DNA of 33,848 nucleotides, taken from the NCBI GenBank assembly GCA_025361565.1, contig JANYKN010000145.1, positions 1 to 33,848 of the forward strand, given 5' to 3'. Shown here piece after piece: positions 25,552 through 33,744 of this stretch (position 1 is the stretch's first letter; each line of letters begins with the position of its first letter). This stretch comes from Bacteroidota bacterium. GTDB taxonomy: Bacteria > Bacteroidota > Bacteroidia > Bacteroidales > NBLH01. Position numbers and translations under genes: made by a program. The notes under the pieces are model-generated. The model searched no databases. It was not told where the DNA came from and worked only from the letters and a program-made list of their open reading frames with translations.

Positions 25552-26655
25552 ATGACAAAGGTTATGCATGTTTTAGGGATTTCTGGCGGGAAAGATAGTG
25601 CAGCACTAGCAATTTATATGAAATTGAAATATCCAGAATTGCCTATTGAGTATTATAATGCTGATACTGGTAAAGAATTGAAAGAAACTTATGATTTACT
25701 TTCAAAACTCGAAGGGTTTTTAGGCCACATCGAACCATTGAAAGCAGCAAAAGGAACAACTGAAGCTACACCGTTTGACCACTTTTTAAAACTGTATAAT
25801 AATTTTTTACCTTCAACCCAGGCACGATGGTGTACTGAAAAAATGAAATTAAGTGAGTTCGAGACTTATATTGGTAAAGATTTGGCTATTTCTTATGTTG
25901 GAATCAGAGGTGATGAAGAAAGGGAAGGTTATGTTTCAACCAGAACCAATATTCAAACAATTTTTCCTTTTCGAAGAAATATTTGGAGCTTAGAGGTTAT
26001 CAATAAGGTTCTTGGCAATGAAAATATCTCTTTCCTGCTAAAGTTTTATAGTCAAAATGCTAAAAATACCTATATTGAAGATATTTTAGAAATAATTGAA
26101 CGACCTTTGACTAAAGCTTTCTATTATTCAAAAAAGATTAATGCACTCCTGGATTTTGATGTAAAATTGTTTAACCGAGCTGTTTTTGAATTTTTAAAAA
26201 CAACAGATTATCCAATTGGGAAATTAGACACTTTCCCTTTAATCGAAAACGATGATGTAATCGGACTAGCAGATGTTAAAAAAATTCTAATAGATAGTAA
26301 TGTTGGTATTCCTGCTTATTATAACGAAATAGAGTTTGAAGTTGATGGACGAAAAGGTACTTATGCGCGAAGCCGTTCAGGCTGTTTTTTCTGTTTCTAT
26401 CAGCAAAAAATAGAATGGATTTGGTTGTATGAACAACACCCTGATTTATTCAAACAAGCAATGGAATATGAAAAAAGCGGATATACATGGAATGATAATG
26501 AAAGATTATCTGATTTAATTAAGCCAGAACGAGTTAAACAAATTAAAATCGATTATTTAAACAGGTTGGAATTAAAACGAAAGAAATTTAAATCGAATTT
26601 TTTAATTGATATTTTAGAAGAAGATAAAGTGAATTGTGCCAATTGTTTCTTATAA
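25552..26655 (+). CDS. PAPS-reductase/DndC-like PP-loop protein
   Basis: A 367-residue adenine-nucleotide alpha-hydrolase-type enzyme. The PP-loop SGGKDSAALA is at residues 11-20. QARWCTEKMK (Cys94) and GIRGDEEREGY follow in the positions typical of PAPS reductase/DndC/BrxP-like proteins. An insert of ~110 residues (IWSLEVINKVLGNENISFL ... LKTTDYPIGKL) separates these from a C-terminal RSRSGCFFCFYQQKIEW (Cys278, Cys281). The protein ends in NCANCFL (Cys362, Cys365). The two CxxC pairs could hold a 4Fe-4S cluster or zinc. Known relatives activate a substrate with ATP, releasing AMP or PPi, and in DndC help put sulfur into the DNA backbone. No cysteine desulfurase is nearby, so the host IscS or another chemistry would be needed. 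It starts three bases after the ATPase gene. Confidence 0.9.
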   Translation: MTKVMHVLGISGGKDSAALAIYMKLKYPELPIEYYNADTGKELKETYDLLSKLEGFLGHIEPLKAAKGTTEATPFDHFLKLYNNFLPSTQARWCTEKMKLSEFETYIGKDLAISYVGIRGDEEREGYVSTRTNIQTIFPFRRNIWSLEVINKVLGNENISFLLKFYSQNAKNTYIEDILEIIERPLTKAFYYSKKINALLDFDVKLFNRAVFEFLKTTDYPIGKLDTFPLIENDDVIGLADVKKILIDSNVGIPAYYNEIEFEVDGRKGTYARSRSGCFFCFYQQKIEWIWLYEQHPDLFKQAMEYEKSGYTWNDNERLSDLIKPERVKQIKIDYLNRLELKRKKFKSNFLIDILEEDKVNCANCFL

Positions 26656-26657
26656 AG

Positions 26658-26699
26658 CTTTTACCGTATATTAAATGCTTTTTTAATAGGTAATAAAAG
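26658..26699 (+). other. Long imperfect hairpin between PP-loop and HNH genes
   Basis: CTTTTACC (26658-26665) pairs with GGTAATAAAAG (26689-26699, three unpaired bases), and inside it TATTAAA pairs with TTTAATA. It sits in the only real gap (61 bp) of the operon. It could be a processing or attenuation structure that sets a lower level of the nuclease. No T-run follows, so it is not a standard terminator. Confidence 0.45.
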
Positions 26700-26716
26700 A
26701 ATAAATACTAAAATTT

Positions 26717-27823
26717 ATGCAATTACCAATTTCAAATAATCTACCAATAGAAATACTTGCACAAAGTTTTAACGATACTACTAATTCATATAAATTTTAC
26801 TGGTTTTTGGCAATTTTAGATGAATTGACAGAAACGAATTCGTCAATTTTAAATTTGGACAATTTATCAATTAGGATGGTATCAGATATTTGGTATCCAT
26901 TGGATTATTTTAAGCTTTCATTTGGTAAACAGGATAGTTTTAAAAATATTTCAAATTTTGTTTCGGAAAAAATTGAAATTGACAATAGTCCAAAATCAGA
27001 AAATCTATTCGCACAAATAAATAAAAGTTTAAATGATAATGATTTACGTAATTTAAGGTTACAAGTTAAGAGCTTAATTAAATACGTACCCTATCGTTTT
27101 ATCAGACAATTTTTCACCAATGAATTAAAAGGTGAAAAAGACTCAAATGTAAATAGAAAAATTATAGACTTTGCAAATCGTGAATTCGGAAATCTTAAAC
27201 CATTTTATTGTTTCACAGATAATTATATAAAGATACATTCTGAATGGAAAGAATATTTTGAAAAACATAGATTCATTTTAAAAGGATTTATCTATTGGCA
27301 TCTCTTGAAATTTCTCCAAAAGAATAATCCAAATGTTATTGGGCTTTCTGAAAAACTGTTCAAACCAGTCAAACGTGACTTATCTTTAGCACATAATTTT
27401 TGGACAAAATATATAGAGATTAATAATGATGTAAATTGCATTTACTCAAATTTGCGCATTCAAAACCAAGTATCAATTGACCATTTTGTGCCTTGGTCAT
27501 ATATTGCGCATGATCAGATTTGGAATTTACTACCAACTACAAAATCAGTAAACTCCACAAAAGGAAATAATTTGCCGAACTTCGAAAAATATTTTGATCC
27601 TTTTATAAATTTACAATTTGATGCATATCAAACTATTTATAAATCAGAAATTAAAGATAAAAAACAATTACTTGAAGATTATACGAATATTTTTAATTCA
27701 GATTTGAAAAATATTTTTGAACTATCAAAAATACAGTTTTATCAAAAGTTTGAAATTGTAATGAAGCCAATGTTTCAAATAGCTGAAAATATGGGTTTTA
27801 ATTCAAATTGGATTTACAAATAA
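26717..27823 (+). CDS. HNH endonuclease-domain protein
   Basis: A 368-residue protein. The nuclease motif lies at about residues 252-290: SIDHFVPWSYIAHDQIWNLLPTTKSVNSTKGNNLP. The first Asp-His pair, the central Asn of WNLLP and the later Asn/Lys group NSTKGNN fit the HNH/HNH_4-type metal-finger nucleases. The preceding ~250 residues are helical and without a recognised domain (early IEILAQSFNDTTNSYKFYWFLAILDEL; later FIYWHLLKFLQ) and may bind the target or another subunit. Its stop overlaps the start of the methyltransferase-HIT gene (TAATG), so the two are translated in a coupled way. Likely the effector nuclease of the operon. Confidence 0.82.
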   Translation: MQLPISNNLPIEILAQSFNDTTNSYKFYWFLAILDELTETNSSILNLDNLSIRMVSDIWYPLDYFKLSFGKQDSFKNISNFVSEKIEIDNSPKSENLFAQINKSLNDNDLRNLRLQVKSLIKYVPYRFIRQFFTNELKGEKDSNVNRKIIDFANREFGNLKPFYCFTDNYIKIHSEWKEYFEKHRFILKGFIYWHLLKFLQKNNPNVIGLSEKLFKPVKRDLSLAHNFWTKYIEINNDVNCIYSNLRIQNQVSIDHFVPWSYIAHDQIWNLLPTTKSVNSTKGNNLPNFEKYFDPFINLQFDAYQTIYKSEIKDKKQLLEDYTNIFNSDLKNIFELSKIQFYQKFEIVMKPMFQIAENMGFNSNWIYK

Positions 27824-28656
27824 TGCTTTCAAACGAAAAAAATACAAATTCACACTTAACTGTTAAAGATCGCAAAATGCCTTCGTTACCAGTTAGATTG
27901 TTGTTTGAAAAAGAATTACTAATCGGGGATATTTTAGATTTTGGCTGCGGATTAGGAATTGATGTAGATTTTCTAATAAAATGCAATTTTAATGCAATAG
28001 GCTATGATCCATTTTATAAACCTGAATATCCTGTAAAAAAATTTGATACAATAATTTGCTTTTATGTCCTAAATGTGCTTTTGCCTGAAGAACAAACGCA
28101 AGTTCTGATGTCAATTTCAGAATTACTAAAACCTACTGGAAAAGCATACTTCTCAGTTCGCAGAGATATAAAACGCAATGGTTTTATTTACAATCCGAAA
28201 AAAGATGTAAAGACTTATCAATGCAATGTAATCTTACCTTACAAAAGCATTTACCTGAATAAAAATATGGAATTGTATGAATACAGTCATTATACATTCC
28301 TAAATAGAGGGAAATCAGAGACAAGCCCTTTCTTTTCAAATGGTGAATTACACGAATTAATCACCGAAAGTGCTACAGCTTTTGCAATTTATGCTGAACC
28401 TCATTTAAAATCTGGGAATGCGTTAATAATTCCAAAGAGAATTGTGTCTGATTTTTTTGAATTGACAGAAAAAGAACAATACGCATGTTTTATGGTTTTA
28501 AAATGCACAAAATCAATTATTCAAAGAGAAATAAATCCAGATGGTTTTAATGTTGAAATAAAAATAGGAGAAGTGGCTGGACAAAATATAAATCATGCAC
28601 ATATTAATTTGACATCTAAATTTAAAGATGCGCCTAATAATCAGACTATAATGTAA
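27823..28656 (+). CDS. SAM methyltransferase-HIT domain fusion
   Basis: A 277-residue two-domain protein. The ATG at 27823 is preferred over a TTG five codons upstream because of the TAATG overlap. The N-terminal half (to ~165) is a class I SAM methyltransferase: motif I ILDFGCGLGID (residues 37-47), motif II GYDPF (60-64), motif IV FDTIICFYVLNVL. The C-terminal half (~168-277) is a HIT domain: AFAIYAEPHLKSGNALIIPKR, FELTEKEQYACF, PDGFNVEIKIGEVAGQ and the active-site triad H258-A-H260-I-N262. The nucleophile His260 is present but the last His of HxHxH is Asn, a position that is Gln in GalT-type nucleotidyl transferases. HIT enzymes act on nucleotidyl-linked substrates. The fusion fits removal or transfer of AMP left by the PP-loop enzyme (inference). 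Confidence 0.88.
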   Translation: MLSNEKNTNSHLTVKDRKMPSLPVRLLFEKELLIGDILDFGCGLGIDVDFLIKCNFNAIGYDPFYKPEYPVKKFDTIICFYVLNVLLPEEQTQVLMSISELLKPTGKAYFSVRRDIKRNGFIYNPKKDVKTYQCNVILPYKSIYLNKNMELYEYSHYTFLNRGKSETSPFFSNGELHELITESATAFAIYAEPHLKSGNALIIPKRIVSDFFELTEKEQYACFMVLKCTKSIIQREINPDGFNVEIKIGEVAGQNINHAHINLTSKFKDAPNNQTIM

Positions 28657-28693
28657 TTTTTCCCATCCTTTAAAATAAAGTTTATAATGATAG

Positions 28694-28984
28694 AAATATT
28701 ATATTTGTTTAAAAATCAGTAAAATAAAGCAAGAATTTGCAAATGGAGGCTTTGACATTCTTCGCTCAAAGCTGGAAGAAAATCCAGAATTCGATAATAA
28801 CGAATTGTGCTTTATTGATTTATTGGATGAGGCAAGTTCAAAATGAAGTAAATTACTTCATTTACCTTTTTACAAGTCATTAAAAGCTGGAGGTAATCTC
28901 TAAGAGGCTTAAATCCTAGCACGTGAATCTGTTTATACTCATAAAACTCAGCCTTACTATCCAAAATCAATATACTTTATTTGA
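28694..28984 (+). pseudogene. Decayed reading frame with three in-frame stops
   Basis: In a single frame the sequence reads like protein (QEFANGGFDILRSKLEENP, NNELCFIDLLDEASSK, SKLLHLPFYKSLKAGGNL, ARESVYTHKTQPYYPKSIYFI), broken by stops at 28844, 28901 and 28910 and ended at 28982. No good start codon exists. I do not recognise the family. It lies in the 360-bp gap between the HIT fusion and the primase-helicase and marks loss of a former gene. Confidence 0.5.
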
Positions 28985-29017
28985 TGTTTACTTCATAAAT
29001 TTGCTCAAAAACCTCAG

Positions 29018-32000
29018 ATGATTGAAGATACCCTAAAAAGTCAAATCGATCTATTTAAATCTGTCTTCAAAGGCAGGGACGATGTTTTTGCTGTTCGTTG
29101 GGAAAAAGGAAATAAAAGTGGCTATATGCCTGCTTATCTATATGATGTTTATCGGTATCGCATACATAAAATGAAAGGTGGAACCCTTCAAAATTTTACT
29201 GAAAAAACTTACTTACCATATTCTGAAGAGCAAATTGCCAAACACCTCAAAGGTCAGCAATTAATTGGCATTTATCCATTATTAAAAGATAACACTTCAT
29301 GGTTTATTGCTGCGGACTTCGATAAATCCGGATGGGAAGACGAATGTAAAGCTTTTATTAAATCATGTACCGAAAATAATATTCCTGCTTATCTCGAACG
29401 TTCTCGTTCTGGCAAAGGTGGACACGTCTGGATATTTTTCCACCAGCCTTATCCTGCTATAAAAAGCAGAAAGATAATCATTTCACTTCTTCAGAAAACC
29501 GGAGCATTTTCGATATTCGATAAAGGCTCTAGTTTCGACAGACTTTTTCCTAACCAGGATTCTTTATCGGGTAAAGGTTTCGGAAACCTGATTGCACTTC
29601 CATTGTATAAACCAACATTTGATTTAGGCAACAGCTGTTTCATCGATGTGGATACTTTTATGCCAGTTGCCAATCAATGGGAGTTTCTAAATACTATAAA
29701 AAGAGTTTCAACTAAGGAACTTGATGAACTGTACAACAGAATCTTACCAGCTTCAATCAATACAAGTGCACAAATTCAATCAAAACAAGAAAAAACTGAA
29801 AAATTAACAATCAGGCTAAATAACAGTGTTCAAATAAGCCGCAATAATTTACCGCTGCCTCTGATTTCTTACCTTAAGGAGGAGCTTAATTTCGTGAATA
29901 CCGAGTATGTGATAAAAAAGAAAATGGGCAAAAATACCTGGGGTACAGAGTATTATTTTAAATGTATTGAAGAAACTGAAAATGATGTAATTATTCCCAG
30001 AGGTTCAGTTGGGAAATTACTTCGATTTTGCAAGGAGACTAAAATAGAATACGAATTTAAGGATGGAAGACAAAAGAAAAGCCCTGTTTCATATACATGT
30101 GATATTCATCTGCGTGACTATCAGATCCCGGCTATCGAAGCAGCAGCAAAAAAAGATATAGGCGTTATTGTGGCACCTCCTGGAACTGGAAAAACGGTAA
30201 TTGCACTTAAAATAATTACTGAAAAGCAACAGCCTGCCTTAATTGTGGTACATCGAAAACTGTTAGCAGATCAGTGGATTGAAAGAATACAAACATTTCT
30301 AGGGATTCCAAAAAATGAGATAGGCACAATTGGACAAGGTAAAACTAAACTGGGTAAGAAAATTACCATAGCTATGATTCAAAGCTTACAGAAAGAATTG
30401 GCTAAACCTGATAGTATATTTCAAAATGCATTTGGAACTATTATTATTGATGAGTGCCACCATGTTCCGTCAGAATCATACAGAAATGCAATATATCTGC
30501 TGAATACCTTCTATATTTACGGTTTAACAGCTACTCCAATTAGAAAGTATAATGATGTAAAATTGATATTTATCCATTTAGGAGAAATAATTTCTGAATT
30601 AAAAGCCCAGGATCTAAAATCGCGTAAAAGTGCCCGGATTATTATCAGGAATACAGAACTCGATGTTCCATTTAATTCCAAAACAGATAGGTTTGAAACC
30701 TTGTCAAATGTCCTTATACACGATTCTCAAAGGAATAAGCTAATAATTAACGATATCATTTCGGAGTTAAACGCAGGAAAAAAGATAGTTGTACTTTCAG
30801 AACGTAAAGAACATATTGAAACACTTAATCAATATCTAAAACAAAAATACGAAACCATTACGCTGAGTGGCAATGATTCTGAAAGTAACCGGATTGAGAA
30901 ATGGAAAATACTGAAAGAAGGCAACTACCAGGTTCTTATTACCACAGGCCAGTTATTTGGCGAAGGTACCGACTTGCAAAATGCAGAATGTCTTTTTTTA
31001 GTTTATCCGTTTTCATTCGAAGGGAAATTGATACAATATATTGGACGGGTTCAGCGGTCGGAAATAGCACCAACAATTTATGATTACCGCGATTCTAAGA
31101 TTGATTATCTAAACAAATTATTCCTTAAAAGAAACACCTATTATCGAAAATTGGAAAGGCAAATGTCTTTATTTGATGAACCACAAGATGAAACTATTCA
31201 GATAGAAAAGAATTACATTTTTGAACAACAAATACAGTTACCATTAGAGCAAATAGAATTCAGGTATGGTTCTTTTGCCTTTCGTTATATAGTAAAAGAA
31301 GTAAACAAAGAGCTTGAATTTGAAATTGCGAATGATGATATTAGACCAGAATTTGAAGTTCTAAAACCATATTTCTCAAAACAGCTCAACCTTCGAAAAG
31401 TAAATATTAATTTATTCGCTGAATTTTTAAACGACAACCTGATTTCACAAATAGCCCATTCAAGTGATTTAGGAAAGTTTAACAGGGAAATCATTGAGAG
31501 TGTAAAATTCAAGTTTGCAACTAAAAACTACTTTGGCATGATGCCAATTAATCGAATTGAAAATAACCTGCTTGATTTGAACCAAGTGCAGGCCGGAGAA
31601 AACAATAACAAACTTTTCGATTCAGAAGAAGAATTTATTGAAAATGTCCTAAAAAATCAAAACCTCAGGCATTATAGGCAAATTAGGTATCTCGCAAATA
31701 AACATGCCAATGATATTCTAAAAATAAGATTTGTATTAAGTCCCTTTTCGTTTGTTTTTCTTTTATTAGGAACAGAACAATTTCACGTTATCATGGAACA
31801 CTTGATACAGAAGAAGCCACTTATATTTGGCATTTAGACAAAGATATAGGAGTATTAAAAAACAAATTATCAGAAATAGACCTCAATATTAATATGATAA
31901 GGAACAACGGAAGGCAAGCATTTTTAGAAAGTCAACCACAAAACTTCACCCGCATTTTACATGACTATTCAGATGAACGAAAAGGTTTTATTATCTGGAA

Positions 32001-32028
32001 AGATTTCTTGGAAGAGATTTTGACATAA
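29018..32028 (+). CDS. TOTE-type AEP primase - superfamily II helicase (frameshifted near the C-terminus)
   Basis: A roughly 1000-residue fusion. The N-terminal archaeo-eukaryotic primase domain has GIYPLLKDNTSWFIAADFDKSGW (catalytic DFD near residue 100) and SRSGKGGHVWIFF, as in primases of TOTE conflict systems. A linker is followed by a DEAD/DEAH helicase: Walker A APPGTGKT (~386-393), DECHH (~478), LTATPIRK, then GRVQRSE (~676). The C-terminal ~250 residues are unassigned. The frame ends at 31837, but the -1 frame continues in obvious coding style (TLDTEEATYIWHLDKDIGVL ... FIIWKDFLEEIL) to 32028. The break lies at about 31790-31800, within ATGGAACAC. A missing base or a decayed gene are both possible. 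TOTE proteins are proposed to act in DNA-level conflict or repair at invading DNA. Confidence 0.85.
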
Positions 32029-32034
32029 GATTAA

Positions 32035-32169
32035 CTATCTGAAATTAAGGCTGTTGATTTAAATGAAAACAATCAATCTGCAAAGATAGGCTAGGTCGCA
32101 AACGAGGCAAAAGACTACGGCATAAACGTTCTCAGCTTCCCAAAAATTCAACCAATCAATAATCAATAG
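32035..32169 (+). pseudogene. Short decayed coding remnant
   Basis: In one frame: LSEIKAVDLNENNQSAKIG, a TAG at 32092, then VANEAKDYGINVLSFPKI. It looks like the C-terminus of a former protein, not recognised. It ends in a CAAT-rich stretch into which the IS4 element has inserted. Confidence 0.4.
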
Positions 32170-32171
32170 AC

Positions 32172-32181
32172 AATTATCAAT
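32172..32181. repeat. Target-site duplication of the IS4 element, left copy
   Basis: AATTATCAAT, identical to 33626-33635 on the other side of the insertion sequence. Ten bases is within the usual 10-12 for the IS4 family. Confidence 0.9.
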
Positions 32182-32199
32182 CAATGTCGTTTCCTTAAG
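32182..32199. repeat. Left terminal inverted repeat of the IS4 element
   Basis: CAATGTCGTTTCCTTAAG; an exact reverse complement of 33608-33625. Confidence 0.95.
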
Positions 32200-32260
32200 G
32201 AATAAAGATAAAAAATAGTTCTTTGAAATAGTAAAATTAGGAAAACTTTCAATATTTTAG

Positions 32261-33607
32261 GGGTATAATATAGGCCCTATTGAGAAAGCCTGCAAAAAAG
32301 ATGAATTTCGTGAAAAAGCAATTACAAACATAACACATTTAATTGAAAATGAAGAATTTAACTGCCGTTTAAAAAACGGCTTTCCAGGGGTATTCACACA
32401 CGATAGAAAATTAAATTTCAAAAAATTAATCGTGTTTATAAGCAGGGGCATAAAAAGCTCACTCCAAAGAGAGCTTGATTCATTTTACAGAGAAGCGACA
32501 AATGACGAATTTAATATTCGTGCAGTAACCAAAGGCTCATTCACCAAATCACGGGCGAAGCTCAAGCATGAGACATTTATTGAATTAAACAAAAATGTAA
32601 ACCAGACTTTTTACACAGAAGCTCCCTATTTGGTTTGGAAACAAATGCGCTTACTCTCGGTTGATGGTAGCCGGTTGGTATTGCCCAATCATACAAGTGT
32701 AATAGAAGAATTTGGTGAACATAGCTTTGGGCCAAATGCGGATAGTAAACGTTCTCTTGCCCTGGTATCAGTTTTATACGATTCAATTAACCTTCTGAAC
32801 CTTGATGCACAGATAGCACCTTATTCAGCAAGTGAAAGGGATTTATTGTACAAACATCTTGAAAAGGTAAAACCGGGGGACTTACTATTACTTGACCGGG
32901 GATACCCGAGTATTGCCATTCTATTTTTACTAATGGCCAAGGGAATTGAGTTTTGTATGAGGATGAAAGAAGATTGGTGGCTCTCGGTGAAAGAATTTAT
33001 GGAAAGTGGGGAAAGAGAGCGGATAGTAAGTTTTAAACTTCCTAAAAAAGACAGAAAGCAATTAGAAGCTTATCCTGAAATAATTAATAAAGAAATAAGA
33101 TGCCGCTTGGTTTGTATAGATTTAGAAAATGGAGAAAAAGAAGTATTATGTAGTTCACTGACAGATATGGAAAAATATCCATATGAAGATTTTAGTGAAC
33201 TTTACCATTACAGGTGGAATGTTGAAGAAAATTACAAGCTTTTTAAGGCAAGAGTGGAAGTTGAGAAGTTTTCAGGAAAAACAGCCTTGGCTGTAAAACA
33301 GGATTTTTACGCAAAAATTTTTATGATGAGCCTGTGTGCAGTATTGGCTTTTCCAATAGAAGAAAGAGTGAAAAAAGAATACCAGGAGGCGAATAATAAA
33401 TATACTCAAAAAATAAATCGAACCAGCGCCATGTCAATGTTGATGAGCATAAGTGTTGGGCTATTTCTTAAAAATAAAGCTAAAAAAGCAATAAAAGCCT
33501 TTGATTCAATAGTAAGTAAAACCAAGGAAATTGTCAGACCTGGAAGAAAGGTTGAAAGGAAAAAAAGACCTAAAAAACTATATCATATGAATTACAAGCC
33601 ACTTTAG
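32261..33607 (+). CDS. IS4-family transposase (no standard start codon visible for the N-terminus)
   Basis: A DDE transposase. The GTG at 32432 gives 391 residues, but the same frame is open back to the stop at 32258. The upstream codons look like transposase N-terminus (ENEEFNCRLKNGFPGVFTHDRKLNFKKLIVF), so the full protein is about 440-448 residues, as usual for IS4. No ATG, GTG or TTG precedes that part; ATT/ATA initiation or a mutated start is possible. Catalytic residues: Asp in LLSVDGSRLVLP, Asp in LLLDRGYPS, and the Y-2-R-3-E-6-K signature in YHYRWNVEENYKLFK, which defines the family. The C-terminus is strongly basic (GRKVERKKRPKK). Confidence 0.92.
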   Translation, partial: GYNIGPIEKACKKDEFREKAITNITHLIENEEFNCRLKNGFPGVFTHDRKLNFKKLIVFISRGIKSSLQRELDSFYREATNDEFNIRAVTKGSFTKSRAKLKHETFIELNKNVNQTFYTEAPYLVWKQMRLLSVDGSRLVLPNHTSVIEEFGEHSFGPNADSKRSLALVSVLYDSINLLNLDAQIAPYSASERDLLYKHLEKVKPGDLLLLDRGYPSIAILFLLMAKGIEFCMRMKEDWWLSVKEFMESGERERIVSFKLPKKDRKQLEAYPEIINKEIRCRLVCIDLENGEKEVLCSSLTDMEKYPYEDFSELYHYRWNVEENYKLFKARVEVEKFSGKTALAVKQDFYAKIFMMSLCAVLAFPIEERVKKEYQEANNKYTQKINRTSAMSMLMSISVGLFLKNKAKKAIKAFDSIVSKTKEIVRPGRKVERKKRPKKLYHMNYKPL

Positions 33608-33625
33608 CTTAAGGAAACGACATTG
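33608..33625. repeat. Right terminal inverted repeat of the IS4 element
   Basis: CTTAAGGAAACGACATTG; an exact reverse complement of 32182-32199, one base after the transposase stop codon. Confidence 0.95.
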
Positions 33626-33635
33626 AATTATCAAT
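33626..33635. repeat. Target-site duplication of the IS4 element, right copy
   Basis: AATTATCAAT, identical to 32172-32181. Confidence 0.9.
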
Positions 33636-33744
33636 CATCATTTCTTCCTGTCATTTATTCCGTTTCCTTTAGCACTTATTGTTCCCTAACACCTAATGAT
33701 GAAGCATATTAATTGTTTTTATGTTTCACTTCAAATCTTTAGTT

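Larger units (their letters stand above)
32182..33625 (+). mobile_element. Complete IS4-family insertion sequence (1444 bp)
   Basis: Bounded by perfect 18-bp terminal inverted repeats, CAATGTCGTTTCCTTAAG (32182-32199) and its reverse complement at 33608-33625, and flanked by a 10-bp direct repeat. It carries one transposase gene whose stop overlaps the right repeat region. Intact ends, perfect target duplication and an unbroken main frame indicate a recent insertion. Confidence 0.95.

Noticed and set aside
21475-28656. Calling the operon BREX type 4 or Dnd/Ssp.
   Set aside because: PAPS-reductase-like and BrxC-like parts are suggestive, but pglZ, brxL, dndA/D/E and sspB/D are all absent, and DUF4007, HNH and methyltransferase-HIT are not part of those definitions.
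33656-33676. CCGTTTCCTTTAG right of the IS4 element as a degenerate third terminal repeat.
   Set aside because: It is short, has mismatches to CGTTTCCTTAAG and no structure or duplication around it; chance in T/C-rich sequence is likely.
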